Shown piece by piece: positions 35,190 through 44,245 of a stretch of 64,000 nucleotides of DNA. The stretch covers positions 124,001-188,000 of the forward strand of contig CAWJRN010000016.1 of NCBI GenBank assembly GCA_963845265.1, read 5' to 3'. The notes below the pieces were generated by a model, which saw only the letters and a list, made by a program, of their open reading frames with translations, had not been told where the DNA came from and did not search any database. The position numbers were made by a program, and so were the translations under genes. The number at the start of each line of letters is the position of its first letter. Position 1 is the first letter of the stretch. Source of the stretch: DYRB01 sp963845265 (GTDB lineage Bacteria; Pseudomonadota; Gammaproteobacteria; Chromatiales; Chromatiaceae).

Positions 35190-36764
35190 TTAGAGATCAC
35201 TGATTTGGGGGTGCGCCCGATCCAGGGGTTGCAGCACCTTGTTACAGGCGTTGATATAGGCCTTGGCCGAGGCGATGACGATGTCCGTATCCGCCCCCTG
35301 GCCGTTGACCACGCGCCCGCCCTTCTCCAGACGCACCGTGACCTCGCCCTGGGCGTCGGTGCCGCTGGTGATGGCGTTGACCGAGTAGAGGCGCAGCACG
35401 GTCCCTGTGTTGACGATGGACTCGATGGCCTTGAAGGTTGCGTCCACCGGCCCGCCGCCGGCGGCCGTGCCGGGCTCTTCCTCGCCGTCCACCATGAGCA
35501 CCAGGTCGGCCCTTGGGGTCTCCCCGGTCTCGGAGCAGACGCGCATGGACACCAGCTTGACCCGCTCGTTAGTGGCATTGAGGCTGGCGTCGCTGACCAG
35601 TGCCTGGAGGTCTTCATCGAAGATCTCATGCTTCTTGTCCGCAAGGTCCTTGAAGCGGGAGAAGGCGGCGTTGAGCTCGTCCTCGGAGGCAAAGCTCACG
35701 CCCAGCTCCTGGAGCCTCGCGCGCAGGGCATTCCGGCCCGAGTGCTTACCCAACACCATGCGGTTCTCGGTCCAGCCCACGTCCTCGGCGCGCATGATCT
35801 CGTAGGTCTCGCGGCTCTTGAGCACCCCGTCCTGGTGGATCCCCGCCTCGTGGGCGAAGGCATTGATGCCGACGATGGCCTTGTTCGGTTGCACGGCAAA
35901 GCCGGTGATGCTGGAGACCAGGCGCGAACAGTTGACGATCTGGGTGGTGTCGATGCGCGTATCGCAGGCGAACAGGTCGCGGCGGGTGTGCACCGCCATG
36001 ACGATCTCCTCCAGGGCCGCATTGCCCGCGCGCTCGCCCAGGCCGTTGATGGTGCACTCCACCTGACGGGCCCCGTTACGCACCGCGGCCAGGGAGTTGG
36101 CCGTCGCCAGACCCAGATCGTTGTGACAATGCACCGAGAAGATGGCCTTGTCCGCGTTGGGTACACGTTCGCGCAGCGTCCTGATGAGGCTGCCGAACTG
36201 GTCCGGGATGTTGTAACCCACGGTGTCGGGAATATTCACCGTGCGCGCCCCGGCGTCGATCACCGCCTCCAGGACCCGACACAGGAAGTCGATCTCCGAG
36301 CGACCCGCGTCCTCCGGGGAGAACTCCACGTCGTCCGTATAGCGGCGCGCCCGCTGCACCGCCCGCACGGCCTGCTCGACCACCTGATCCGGGGTCATGT
36401 GCAGCTTCTTCTCCATATGGATCGGAGAGGTGGCGATGAAGGTATGGATGCGCCCGGCATTGGCACCGGCTAGGGCCTCGCCGGCCCGGTCGATGTCCTT
36501 ATCCATGGCGCGGGCCAGGCCGCACACCCGGCTATCGCGCACCGCAGCGGCCACTGCCTTGACGCCCTCGAAGTCGCCGGGGCTGGCGATGGGGAAGCCG
36601 GCCTCGATCACGTCCACCCTCAGCTTCTCCAAGGCCTTGGCGATACGCACCTTCTCGTCCTTGGTCATGGAGGCACCGGGGCTCTGCTCGCCATCGCGCA
36701 GAGTGGTGTCGAAGACGATCAAGTGGTCGCGTTCGCTCATGCTGTCGCTCGTTGTCTGGTTCAT
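35190..36764 (-). CDS. leuA: 2-isopropylmalate synthase
   Basis: A 524-residue enzyme that condenses acetyl-CoA with 2-ketoisovalerate, the first step of leucine synthesis. FDTTLRDGEQSPG is the HMGL-like active-site motif (about residues 17-29), followed by CHNDLGLATANSLAA (metal-binding His-Asn) and HEAGIHQDGV. The C-terminal LeuA allosteric domain (leucine inhibition) is complete. ATG 36764 is chosen since GAGAGG lies 6-11 bases upstream; a start at 36812 adds 16 odd residues. Confidence 0.95.
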   Translation of the reverse strand: MNQTTSDSMSERDHLIVFDTTLRDGEQSPGASMTKDEKVRIAKALEKLRVDVIEAGFPIASPGDFEGVKAVAAAVRDSRVCGLARAMDKDIDRAGEALAGANAGRIHTFIATSPIHMEKKLHMTPDQVVEQAVRAVQRARRYTDDVEFSPEDAGRSEIDFLCRVLEAVIDAGARTVNIPDTVGYNIPDQFGSLIRTLRERVPNADKAIFSVHCHNDLGLATANSLAAVRNGARQVECTINGLGERAGNAALEEIVMAVHTRRDLFACDTRIDTTQIVNCSRLVSSITGFAVQPNKAIVGINAFAHEAGIHQDGVLKSRETYEIMRAEDVGWTENRMVLGKHSGRNALRARLQELGVSFASEDELNAAFSRFKDLADKKHEIFDEDLQALVSDASLNATNERVKLVSMRVCSETGETPRADLVLMVDGEEEPGTAAGGGPVDATFKAIESIVNTGTVLRLYSVNAITSGTDAQGEVTVRLEKGGRVVNGQGADTDIVIASAKAYINACNKVLQPLDRAHPQISDL

Positions 36765-36903
36765 GGAATGCCTCTCATATCGCCACCCTGGCCGTCGCTC
36801 GACGGAGAGCAACTGGCCAGGCGCGTTCGCCTGGGTTGTTCTAACTGGCTGGATTGTTGCGTGAACTCTACCCCCGCCGGGGCTTGGCTGCGTAATGTGC
36901 CCG

Positions 36904-37095
36904 TCAGGGCAGCAGCAGACCGGGTAGGAAGGTGCCGTACAGATCGCCGGGGACCTGATCGGCGGGTAACCGGTCGGTAAGCGCTTCGGGCGCGAGGGCT
37001 GAGCGGAGCAGAACCGCAGGCACGGACGCCCCCTGGCCCGGACGGGGCTGGAAGGCGGTGCAAAACGCTACGGTCTGTGGGGCGATGGGGTTCAT
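36904..37095 (-). CDS. possible small protein of unknown function upstream of leuA
   Basis: A 63-codon frame starting MNPIAPQTVAFCTAF, with codon use like the neighbouring genes and a TATATT -10-like box 20-30 bases before the start. No ribosome-binding site or domain is recognisable, and it is not homologous to any leu leader I know (there is no Leu codon run of the usual kind, though the end is Leu-Leu-Leu-Pro). It may be a real small gene or chance. Confidence 0.3.
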   Translation of the reverse strand: MNPIAPQTVAFCTAFQPRPGQGASVPAVLLRSALAPEALTDRLPADQVPGDLYGTFLPGLLLP

Positions 37096-37485
37096 GTCGG
37101 TCTTTGACTTGATGACGGGTCGAATATAACCCAAGCCCCGGGCAGGTGCCAAGGGCATGCCGCGCCCGCCAGCCCAGAAGCATGGCCGCGCCAGCCCAGT
37201 GTTGGCGGGGCCGGCAGCGGGCAGAGAATAATTATGTTCGCACGATGGGGCTAAACGGTTCCACTGTTTCCGGCGCAACCGTCATTATTCGAGTTGACTC
37301 GGCGCTCCATGACAACAATCACCAGAAGACCAAGGGCCGCACCAATAACGTCTCGGATTCAGGTACTTTTTTGTGTAGCGCGTCACGTATTCGAAGAACC
37401 TGCTTCTCATATGCTCCTAGCCCCTTTTGATTGCGATGGTCAATACCAATCGAGACTCACATGGAATATGCCCGCATAGGTCCAG
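37096..37485. other. intergenic, no gene seen
   Basis: About 390 bases between the leuA side and the phosphoesterase remnant. The sequence is less GC-rich than its surroundings and contains no convincing gene. It may represent the breakpoint at which the 5' part of the phosphoesterase gene was lost. Confidence 0.45.
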
Positions 37486-39005
37486 ATGCGACAGAATTTC
37501 AACCCGCTGCTGGAGGACTACGGCGTCGACCTGATCCTCAGCGGCCATAGCCACTCCTACGAGCGCTCCTACCTGATCGACGGCCACTACGGCCAATCCA
37601 GCACTTTCGGCAGCAGCCACCTTGTCGATGGCGGCGACGGCGCCGAGACCGGCGACGGCGCCTACGCCAAGGGCATCGGCCCTCACGATGGGTCGGTCTA
37701 CGTCGTGGCCGGCTCTTCCGGCAAGACCAGCAGCATGGTCGGCCACCACCCGGTGATGATCCGTTCGACCCCCACCCTCGGCTCGATGGTGCTGGATGTG
37801 AACGGCGATAACCTGGACGCCCGCTTCGTCACCAACAATGGCAACATCTTGGATCGATTCACCATCACCAAGGACCCGAACCATCAGCCTCCGCCGAGCA
37901 CCTCGGAAGAGTTCATCGCCAGCGCCGACGTGTACGTGCGCAGCAACGACACCCACGACGACGGCAACACCGTCAACGCGGACGGCAGCGACGGCGGCCT
38001 CGAACTGCGCGGCCTGTTCCAGTGGACACCGAGCGGCCTGCCGGCCGGTGCCCAGGTTACCAGCGCCAGCGTAAAGTTCAGCGTCGTCAACCCCTCCGGC
38101 GGCAGCTATGACCTGTACCTGGTCAATAACGTCTGGACCGAGGCGGACGTTACCTGGGCGGACGCTACCAGTCTGGGTGCCAAGGTCGGCACCCTGTCGC
38201 CGTCCACCACAGGTACCCACACCATCACCTTGAATGCAGCCGGCGTTCAGGCGGTGCAGGGCTGGGTCGATGGCGGCAGTAACAACGGCCTGGTGCTCGT
38301 GACTACCGGCAGCACCGATGGCGTGGACATCACCTCCCGTGAAGGCGGCAGTGCCGCCGTGCTGGAGGTGAACTTCGAGAGCGGCACCGCCCCGACCGTG
38401 CCGGCCGCACCAAGTGCTCTGGCGGCGGCAGCGAGCGGCCAGAACAGCATCGACCTGGGCTGGACCGACAACGCCGACAATGAGACCGGCTTCGAGGTAC
38501 AGCGGCGTGTAGGCAGCGGCGCCTGGGCCACCATCGCCACGCCGGGCGTCGATCAGACGGGTTACGACGATACCGGCCTGACGCCGGAGACCACCTACGA
38601 GTACCGCGCGGCCGCGGCCAACAGCGCCGGCCTTTCCGCCTGGTCCAACACCATCAGCGCCACCACTCTGGCCGCCCCGGGAACCGGGGAGCAGGTCCGA
38701 CCAACGGCGAATACGGTCTATATGCCATGAACGGTGACTGGAGCGAGGGCGCGTCGCTGACCTGGAATACGGTTGGCGGCGTCAGCCAGGCGGGCAGCAC
38801 CCTGCTCGGTATCCTGTCGCCGCGGGCCAAAGGAAGCTACACCGCGTTCCTCAACGAGGCTGGATTGGCGCAGGTGCGGGCATGGGTAGATGGCAGCGTG
38901 GACAATCAGGGCTTCGCGATCTACGACCATAGCACCAACGATGGCCTGAACTTCCGTTCCTCGAACTATGGCACCGTGGCCCAACGACCGAAGTTAACCC
39001 TGATC
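37486..39005 (+). pseudogene. truncated metallophosphoesterase with FN3 and DNRLRE domains
   Basis: The frame opens inside a metallophosphoesterase (NFNPLLEDYGVDLILSGHSHSYERSYL, the last part of the catalytic domain with the GHSHSYER metal motif). It then reads a DNRLRE-type beta domain (ASADVYVRSNDTHDDGNTVN to about residue 300), a fibronectin III domain (PSALAAAASGQNSIDLGWTDN) and stops at 38730. Another frame continues with the second half of a second DNRLRE domain (TNGEYGLYAMNGDWSEG to QRPKLTLI, about 38700-39005). So the 5' catalytic half is gone, a frameshift or deletion lies near 38695, and the 3' end is ragged. Probably a dead secreted phosphatase. Confidence 0.75.
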
Positions 39006-39205
39006 CACCGGAACCGAGTGTTGCGTAGTGCGGGGGCGGTCCCGCCTCCGAAGCGTACACAGGGGGCGTGCAGGCCGCGTGCTCCTACCCTTGGGTCCTC
39101 TTGCGTGCGTGGCTTGCCGCCTAAGGGCTGCCGCGCCCGGCGAATCCTGATAGATTGCGCGCGACCCTCTCCCCCTGACAACAGCAGCTGGATCGATGCA
39201 GCACC

Positions 39206-40717
39206 ATGACCGACCTACACGACCTGGAACTCCTGCTGCGCTCGGACCGTCCCATCCTCTCCATCGAGTCGGTGGAGGAGCCGCGCATCGTCGGCCTGTT
39301 CGCCGGACTGGCCTTGCGCCTCAATCGGCCAGCCTTTTACTGGACGGTCACAGAGGGGCTACATCGGGTGGAAATGGACGACCCACCTATCGAGCGCCTG
39401 GCGGACCCCGCAGAGGTACTTCGCTACATCAAGGTCACGCCCCAGCACGGGGTCTACCTGTTGCTGGACTTCCACCCCTTCCTGGCCGAACCCCTGCATG
39501 TGCGTCTTATTAAGGAGATTGCCCAGGGCCACGGGGACACGGCACGCACCCTGGTGTTCGTCAGTCACGCCCTGGAAATCCCACCCGAGGTGCGCCACCT
39601 GAGCGCGCGCTTCACCCTGCACCTACCGGACCGCAACCGCATCCTGGCCTTGATCCGCGAGGAGGCCCAGACCTGGCAGCGCGAGGCGACAAAACGCTTC
39701 CGCGCCGACCGTGAGGCCGTGGATCTGCTGTCGCGCAACATCCTCGGGGTCACCGAGTCTGACGCCCGCCGCCTGGTTCGCCAGGCCATTCGCAACGACG
39801 GGGCCATCACCCATGACGACGTGCAGACCGCCACCCGCGCCAAGTACGAACTGTTGAGCCCTGATGGGGCCATTGCCTTCGAATATGACACCGCCAGCTA
39901 CGCGGACCTCGCCGGCCTAGACAACCTCAAGGCCTGGCTGGACTTACGCCGCCCGGCCTTCCACGGCAGCAGTGGGCTCAAGGACCGCCCGCGGGGAGTC
40001 CTGCTGCTCGGGGTCCAGGGCGGCGGCAAGAGTCTTGCCGCCAAGGCCACCGCCGGACGCTTCGGGGCCCCGCTGCTGCGGCTGGATTTCGGCGGCCTCT
40101 ACGACAAGTTCTATGGCGAGACCGAGCGCAACCTGCGCCGTGCCCTGCAAACCGCCGAGGTCATGGCCCCCTGCGTCCTGTGGCTCGACGAGATCGAGAA
40201 GGGTCTGGCCCCCGCCGGCGAGGGCGACGGCCTGGGCAGCCGCATCCTCGGCACCCTGCTCACCTGGATGGCCGAGCGCACGGCGGCGGTCTTCATCGTC
40301 GCCACGGCCAACGACATCGCCCGACTGCCCCCAGAGCTCATCCGCAAGGGGCGGCTGGACGAGATCTTCTTCGTCGACCTGCCGGATTTACGCGTGCGCC
40401 GGGAGATCTTCGCCATCCACTTGCGTCACCGCGACCTCGACCCCATCGGGTTCGATCTGGACCAGCTGGCCAGGCTTGCCGAGGGCTTTTCAGGGGCGGG
40501 TATCGAGCAGGCCGTGGTCTCGGCCCTGTATGCCGCCCAGGCGCGAAACCAAGACCTGAACGATGGGGCCATCGCCGCGGAGATCGAGCGCACCCAACCC
40601 CTATCCGTGGTCATGGACCACCAGATCGCAGCCCTGCGCGCCTGGGCCAGGGGGCGTACCGTCCCCGCCCATGGGCCTGTCGGTGATCACCCGACCGAGC
40701 CATCGGACGGAATCTGA
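39206..40717 (+). CDS. AAA+ ATPase, Ycf46-like
   Basis: A 503-residue protein. The N-terminal about 240 residues resemble the Ycf46 family regulatory domain; the C-terminal AAA+ module has Walker A GVQGGGKS (about 269), Walker B CVLWLDEIEKG (about 325), sensor VATANDIARLPPELIRKGRLDE with the Arg finger, and the C-terminal lid. In cyanobacteria and plastids Ycf46 is linked to stress and carbon responses, but the client is unknown. It lies 89 bases before cbpA on the same strand, and both are chaperone-like, which hints at protein remodelling. Confidence 0.88.
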   Translation: MTDLHDLELLLRSDRPILSIESVEEPRIVGLFAGLALRLNRPAFYWTVTEGLHRVEMDDPPIERLADPAEVLRYIKVTPQHGVYLLLDFHPFLAEPLHVRLIKEIAQGHGDTARTLVFVSHALEIPPEVRHLSARFTLHLPDRNRILALIREEAQTWQREATKRFRADREAVDLLSRNILGVTESDARRLVRQAIRNDGAITHDDVQTATRAKYELLSPDGAIAFEYDTASYADLAGLDNLKAWLDLRRPAFHGSSGLKDRPRGVLLLGVQGGGKSLAAKATAGRFGAPLLRLDFGGLYDKFYGETERNLRRALQTAEVMAPCVLWLDEIEKGLAPAGEGDGLGSRILGTLLTWMAERTAAVFIVATANDIARLPPELIRKGRLDEIFFVDLPDLRVRREIFAIHLRHRDLDPIGFDLDQLARLAEGFSGAGIEQAVVSALYAAQARNQDLNDGAIAAEIERTQPLSVVMDHQIAALRAWARGRTVPAHGPVGDHPTEPSDGI

Positions 40718-40806
40718 GCCCATGGCTTCTCCGTCCAACGATTTGGCCAACCGCCAAACGCCCATACGGGGTCCAAACCTAGAACACAACCCGGAGTCGA
40801 GATCGT

Positions 40807-41745
40807 ATGGAGTACAAGGACTATTACAAGGTCCTGGGCGTGGCCCGGGACGCCTCCCAGGACGACATCAAGCGCGCCTACCGCAAGCTGGCGCGCAAGT
40901 ACCACCCGGACGTGAGCAAAGAACCTAACGCAGAGACACGCTTCAAGGAGGTCAACGAGGCCCACGAGGTCCTGCACGACAAGGAAAAACGCGCCGCCTA
41001 CGACTCACTGGGCAGCGGCTGGCAGGCGGGCCAAGAGTTCCGGCCACCGCCCTCGGGACCAGGCTTCCGCCACCAGGAATTCCGCTTCCAGGAGGGAGAG
41101 GCGGCGGAGTTCAGCGACTTCTTCTCCAGCATCTTCGGCGGCGGCGGTGGCTTTTCCCACCGGGGCGAACCACGCCCTCGCCGGGGACAGGACCAGACCG
41201 CTCGACTGCGCATCCGTCTGGAGGATGCCTTCCAGGGCGCCACCCGCCAGCTCCAGCTGGACATACCCGAGATGGGTCCTAATGGCCAGGTCGTCTCGCG
41301 CCCCCGCACCCTCAACGTGCGCATCCCCGCGGGCATCACCCAGGGTCAACAGATCCGCCTGGCCGGTCAGGGGTCGCCGGGGCACCGGGGGGCCGCCGCC
41401 GGTGACTTGTTCCTGGAAATCGAATTCGAGCCCCACGCCTTCCTGCACCCAGAGGGGAAGAATATCCACCTGCACCTGCCCATCTCGCCCTGGGAGGCGG
41501 CCCTTGGGGCCACGGTCCCGGTGCCAACCCTCGGCGGCGCGGTGAGCCTGAAGATCCCGCCGGGCACCCAGACCGGACGCCGGTTGCGGCTCAAGGGCCG
41601 CGGCCTGCCCGGCAACCCGCCAGGCGATGCCTATGTGCAGATCGAAATCGTCACCCCGGAGGCCGACAACGATGCGGCCAAGGAGGCCTATGCCTCATTG
41701 GCCAAGGCCTGCGCCTTCAACCCACGCGCCAAGCTCGGAGTTTGA
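40807..41745 (+). CDS. cbpA: curved DNA-binding protein / DnaJ-type co-chaperone CbpA
   Basis: A 312-residue protein: J domain with HPD (KYHPDVS, about residues 32-38), a Gly/Phe-rich linker (SSIFGGGGGFSHRG), and two C-terminal client-binding domains (RIPAGITQGQQIRLAGQG, then KIPPGTQTGRRLRLKGRGLP). It lacks the DnaJ zinc finger, as expected for CbpA. It partners DnaK and binds curved DNA in stationary phase. A GAG box precedes the ATG, and cbpM overlaps its end. Confidence 0.95.
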   Translation: MEYKDYYKVLGVARDASQDDIKRAYRKLARKYHPDVSKEPNAETRFKEVNEAHEVLHDKEKRAAYDSLGSGWQAGQEFRPPPSGPGFRHQEFRFQEGEAAEFSDFFSSIFGGGGGFSHRGEPRPRRGQDQTARLRIRLEDAFQGATRQLQLDIPEMGPNGQVVSRPRTLNVRIPAGITQGQQIRLAGQGSPGHRGAAAGDLFLEIEFEPHAFLHPEGKNIHLHLPISPWEAALGATVPVPTLGGAVSLKIPPGTQTGRRLRLKGRGLPGNPPGDAYVQIEIVTPEADNDAAKEAYASLAKACAFNPRAKLGV

Positions 41746-41747
41746 TC

Positions 41748-42077
41748 ATGACCGCGACAGCGAGCGACCTCGAAGGTGTCGTGCTCGACGAGCGCGTCAC
41801 CGTCACCCTCACCGAATTGACCCAACTGTGCTACGCCGACGACCAGGTGGTGTGCCTGCTGGTCGCCGAGGGTGTCTTGCACCCACTCGGCACCCGCCAG
41901 GAGGAGTGGCGCTTCAGCGGCATCGAGATCCGCCGGGCCCGCCGCGCCGTGCGCCTACAACATGACCTGGAGCTGAACCTCGCCGGCACCGCCCTGGCCC
42001 TCGATCTGCTCGACGAGATAGAGGCCCTGCGGACACGCCTCCGGGCCCTGGAGGCGCTGAGCCAGGCCATCGATTAG
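41748..42077 (+). CDS. cbpM: chaperone modulator CbpM
   Basis: A 109-residue protein starting MTATASDLEGVVLDE, in the CbpM family (MerR-like fold). It inhibits the CbpA J-domain co-chaperone. ATG 41748 follows the cbpA stop (ending 41745) by two bases; a TTG at 41742 overlaps that stop but would only add two residues. The C-terminal helix (LALDLLDEIEALRTRLRALE) is typical. Translation is probably coupled to cbpA. Confidence 0.88.
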   Translation: MTATASDLEGVVLDERVTVTLTELTQLCYADDQVVCLLVAEGVLHPLGTRQEEWRFSGIEIRRARRAVRLQHDLELNLAGTALALDLLDEIEALRTRLRALEALSQAID

Positions 42078-42140
42078 TCCGACGCGCCAAAAACCCAACC
42101 AGGAATGGATGGATAAGGAACGGTTCAGAAACAACCGAAC

Positions 42141-42214
42141 GGGTAGAGCGTCGCGAGACCCATCGATTACGCCTACCTGAACTATTGGTTGCTGGGTTTC
42201 GCTGCGCTCTACCC
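42141..42214. repeat. imperfect inverted repeat (GGGTAGAGCG ... CGCTCTACCC)
   Basis: Arms 42141-42162 and 42193-42214 pair over 19 of 22 bases, with a 30-base loop. The right arm (TGGGTTTCGCTGCGCTCTAC) is the kind of short palindromic element found many times in gammaproteobacterial genomes. It sits between cbpM and the EgtB-like gene and could act as a bidirectional terminator or as a small mobile element. It is related in style to the hairpin at 16200-16225. Confidence 0.7.
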
Positions 42215-42325
42215 AGCCTCAGACTACAGACCCTATCCAACCCAACCGATGTTTGACGCATTCCAGCGTGAATGTCCCAGCACCCGCCCGCAGTCTGCAC
42301 AGCACCACCATTGACTACAGAAACC

Positions 42326-43519
42326 ATGCCCAATCCCCAAATTCTGTCCCAACTCGGCAGCCTGCACGGGCTGCTGCGCGACCTCCTGAACGAAGAACCC
42401 GACGACACCACCCCAATCCCTGGCCTCGGCACGCTAGGCTGGCACCTGGGTCGCTGCGTCTTCCGCGAACTTTACTGGCTACGGGAGGTGGTCGACGGCG
42501 ACGCGGACCTGACCAGCCGCGTCCGGCATATCTTCGCCGCCGACGTGGACCTGGACACGGCGTGCGCCCAGCTCCCGCCCACGCCCCATCTGCTGCGCTG
42601 GGCACAAGAGGCCCAAGACGAGAACCTGCGCCGATTGGCGACCCCGGGCGCCCTGCCCTCGCACCCTCTGCTGGTCGAGGACCGGCTCCCCTGGTACCTG
42701 CTTCAGGAGGCGGCGAAGGCCTTCGAACGGATGCTCTCGGTGCGCCTGGCACGCCGACTCGTGAGCTCAGACACGGGGGACTACCTGGTCCGGTCACCCC
42801 TAACGCCCGAAGCGCCCGTGCAACCCGATGGGCTGGTGGCGGTGACCCAGGGCCATTACCGCATCGGCGCCCGGCATGAGCCCTTCGCCTACGACAACGA
42901 GCTGCCGCCCCAGGGGGTGGAGCTGGCCAACTATCGCATCGCCCGGCTACCGGTCAGCAACGCCCAGTACCTGGGCTTCATGCAGGCAGGGGGTTATGCG
43001 GAGCCCGGCCTGTGGGACCAGGCCGGTCGTGACTGGCTGGACGCCAACCCGGCCCGAGCCCCGGTGCACTGGAGGCGCGACCCGCTCGGGCACTGGTACG
43101 CGGTGGGCGTTGCCGGACCCGGCGAACTACCACCCGAGCAGCCGGTCTCCGGTGTCAATCGCCACGAGGCCCAGGCCTACGCCAACTGGGTATCGGCCCA
43201 GGCGGGTGCGCATGGGGCCCCGGGTGCGGGCGCCCTACCCCAGCACGAGTATCAATGGGAGGTCGCCGCCCGCGCCGGGGAAATCGAGGGCCTGGGGCGA
43301 GTCTGGGAGTGGTGTGCCAACCCTCTGCACCCCTACCCGGACTTCGCGCCTTTTCCGGACCCGAGCGGCGCAGCGGTCTTCGAGCAAGGCTACACCACCC
43401 TGCGTGGGGCCAGCCTGCACACCCAGCGGTGCCTGCGCCGGGCCAGCCTGCGCCATTGGGCCAAGCCGGACGAACGCCACGGCTTCGCCGGCATTCGACT
43501 TGTCTTCCCCCCTGAGTGA
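42326..43519 (+). CDS. SUMF1/EgtB/PvdO-fold protein lacking the iron-binding histidines
   Basis: A 397-residue protein (from MPNPQILSQL) with a DinB-like helical N-terminus and an FGE-sulfatase (SUMF1) C-terminal domain: PVSNAQYLGFMQAGGYAEPGLW, QPVSGVNRHEAQAYANW, GRVWEWCANPLHPYP and RHGFAGIRLVF. EgtB and OvoA enzymes bind iron with one His in the N-terminal helix (L.H) and a HxxxH pair. Here the first site reads WHLGRCVFREL (Arg in place of the usual His) and the second reads LLQEAAKAFERML with no His. So it is probably not a sulfoxide synthase; it may bind a partner or be an inactive paralog. An alternative upstream start exists at 42272. It precedes the fourth sgp gene. Confidence 0.75.
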   Translation: MPNPQILSQLGSLHGLLRDLLNEEPDDTTPIPGLGTLGWHLGRCVFRELYWLREVVDGDADLTSRVRHIFAADVDLDTACAQLPPTPHLLRWAQEAQDENLRRLATPGALPSHPLLVEDRLPWYLLQEAAKAFERMLSVRLARRLVSSDTGDYLVRSPLTPEAPVQPDGLVAVTQGHYRIGARHEPFAYDNELPPQGVELANYRIARLPVSNAQYLGFMQAGGYAEPGLWDQAGRDWLDANPARAPVHWRRDPLGHWYAVGVAGPGELPPEQPVSGVNRHEAQAYANWVSAQAGAHGAPGAGALPQHEYQWEVAARAGEIEGLGRVWEWCANPLHPYPDFAPFPDPSGAAVFEQGYTTLRGASLHTQRCLRRASLRHWAKPDERHGFAGIRLVFPPE

Positions 43520-43633
43520 GCGCCGGCGCCGCACTCCTGGATACCCCATGAGTCCGCTCAAGCCCCTGACGGGATAAAAGATCTGCCCCTGCCCCGCCGG
43601 CTGGCCGGTATACCGGAATGGCCTCCCCATGCC

Positions 43634-43639
43634 TATAAT
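43634..43639 (+). promoter_or_regulatory. perfect -10 box before fourth sgp gene
   Basis: TATAAT at 43634-43639, about 74 bases before the start codon. No strong -35 hexamer is found 16-18 bases upstream (TACCGG-like), so the promoter may need an activator. Confidence 0.45.
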
Positions 43640-43700
43640 CTTCTGACCGGCCCTAGGGTTGCCTCCGGGGTCGGACGAGAGATCCAGGCAAATCCAGTCT

Positions 43701-43706
43701 AGGAGG
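43701..43706 (+). promoter_or_regulatory. strong ribosome-binding site of fourth sgp gene
   Basis: AGGAGG, six bases before ATG 43713, is a perfect Shine-Dalgarno sequence. It decides the start against the in-frame ATG at 43659 and predicts high expression, as expected for a structural envelope protein. Confidence 0.8.
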
Positions 43707-43712
43707 AACACC

Positions 43713-44063
43713 ATGAAGACTCTGACCCGCGCACTTGCCGTCGCCCTTGTGGCCGGCGCAACCCTGTTCGCCACCCAAAGCGCCAGCGCCTTCTGGGGCG
43801 GTGGCCCCTGGTACGGCGGTGGCCCCTGGTACGGTAATGGCTGGGGCGGCGGCTACCCCGGCTATGGCTGGGGCGGCTATCCCGGCTACGGCGGCTACGG
43901 CTACGGCGGTTATCCCGGCTACGGCGGCTGGGGCGGCTATCCCGGCTACGGCGGTGGTTGGGGCGGCTATGGCTACCCCTATAGCTATGGTTACGGCTAC
44001 CCCTATGCGGCTGCCCCGGTGACCGTGGCCCCTGCCGCGCCCGCCAGCTCGTCGGCCAAGTAA
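43713..44063 (+). CDS. sgpC: sulfur globule family protein (SgpC-like), Gly/Tyr/Trp/Pro-rich
   Basis: A 116-residue secreted protein: signal peptide MKTLTRALAVALVAGATLFA to SASA, then FWGGGPWYGGGPWYGNGW and repeats of GYPGYGG/WGGYPGYGGYGYGG, ending YPYAAAPVTVAPAAPASSSAK. The composition and the Pro/Ala tail resemble the tandem Sgp proteins, but the repeats (GYPGYGGW) differ, as in the third Sgp of purple sulfur bacteria. It lies 10 kb from the tandem trio and on the opposite strand. The symbol is tentative. It is followed by two strong hairpins. Confidence 0.8.
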   Translation: MKTLTRALAVALVAGATLFATQSASAFWGGGPWYGGGPWYGNGWGGGYPGYGWGGYPGYGGYGYGGYPGYGGWGGYPGYGGGWGGYGYPYSYGYGYPYAAAPVTVAPAAPASSSAK

Positions 44064-44073
44064 GCGGCAAGCA

Positions 44074-44100
44074 CTGGCCCCGGGTTTCACGCGGGGCCAG
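44074..44100 (+). terminator. hairpin after fourth sgp gene
   Basis: Stem CTGGCCCCG/CGGGGCCAG (44074-44082 with 44092-44100), 9-base loop, 10 bases after the stop. No T run follows directly; a second hairpin with ATTT after it lies at 44126. Confidence 0.55.
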
Positions 44101-44125
44101 GCGCTAGGCAAACGCCGAGTTACGA

Positions 44126-44145
44126 CCCCCCGGAAAAGCCGGGGG
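44126..44145 (+). terminator. second hairpin (CCCCCGG/CCGGGGG) with ATTT tail
   Basis: CCCCCGG (44126-44132) pairs with CCGGGGG (44139-44145) around a short A-rich loop and is followed by ATTTC. It fits a weak intrinsic terminator for the plus-strand sgp gene, and by symmetry it may also stop leftward transcription from putP. Confidence 0.55.
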
Positions 44146-44245
44146 ATTTCCCGAGTTTGGTAATCCTGCAAAATCCTGACTGAGGCCAAACATCCTGGAT
44201 CTGATCGGTAGCCTCGGCCTGCTGCACCTCCGATGTCACGAGGGC

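Noticed and set aside
35010..36473. 487-codon plus-strand frame opposite leuA.
   Set aside because: Opposes clear leuA motifs; composition (His/Gly/Val-rich) is typical of antisense frames.
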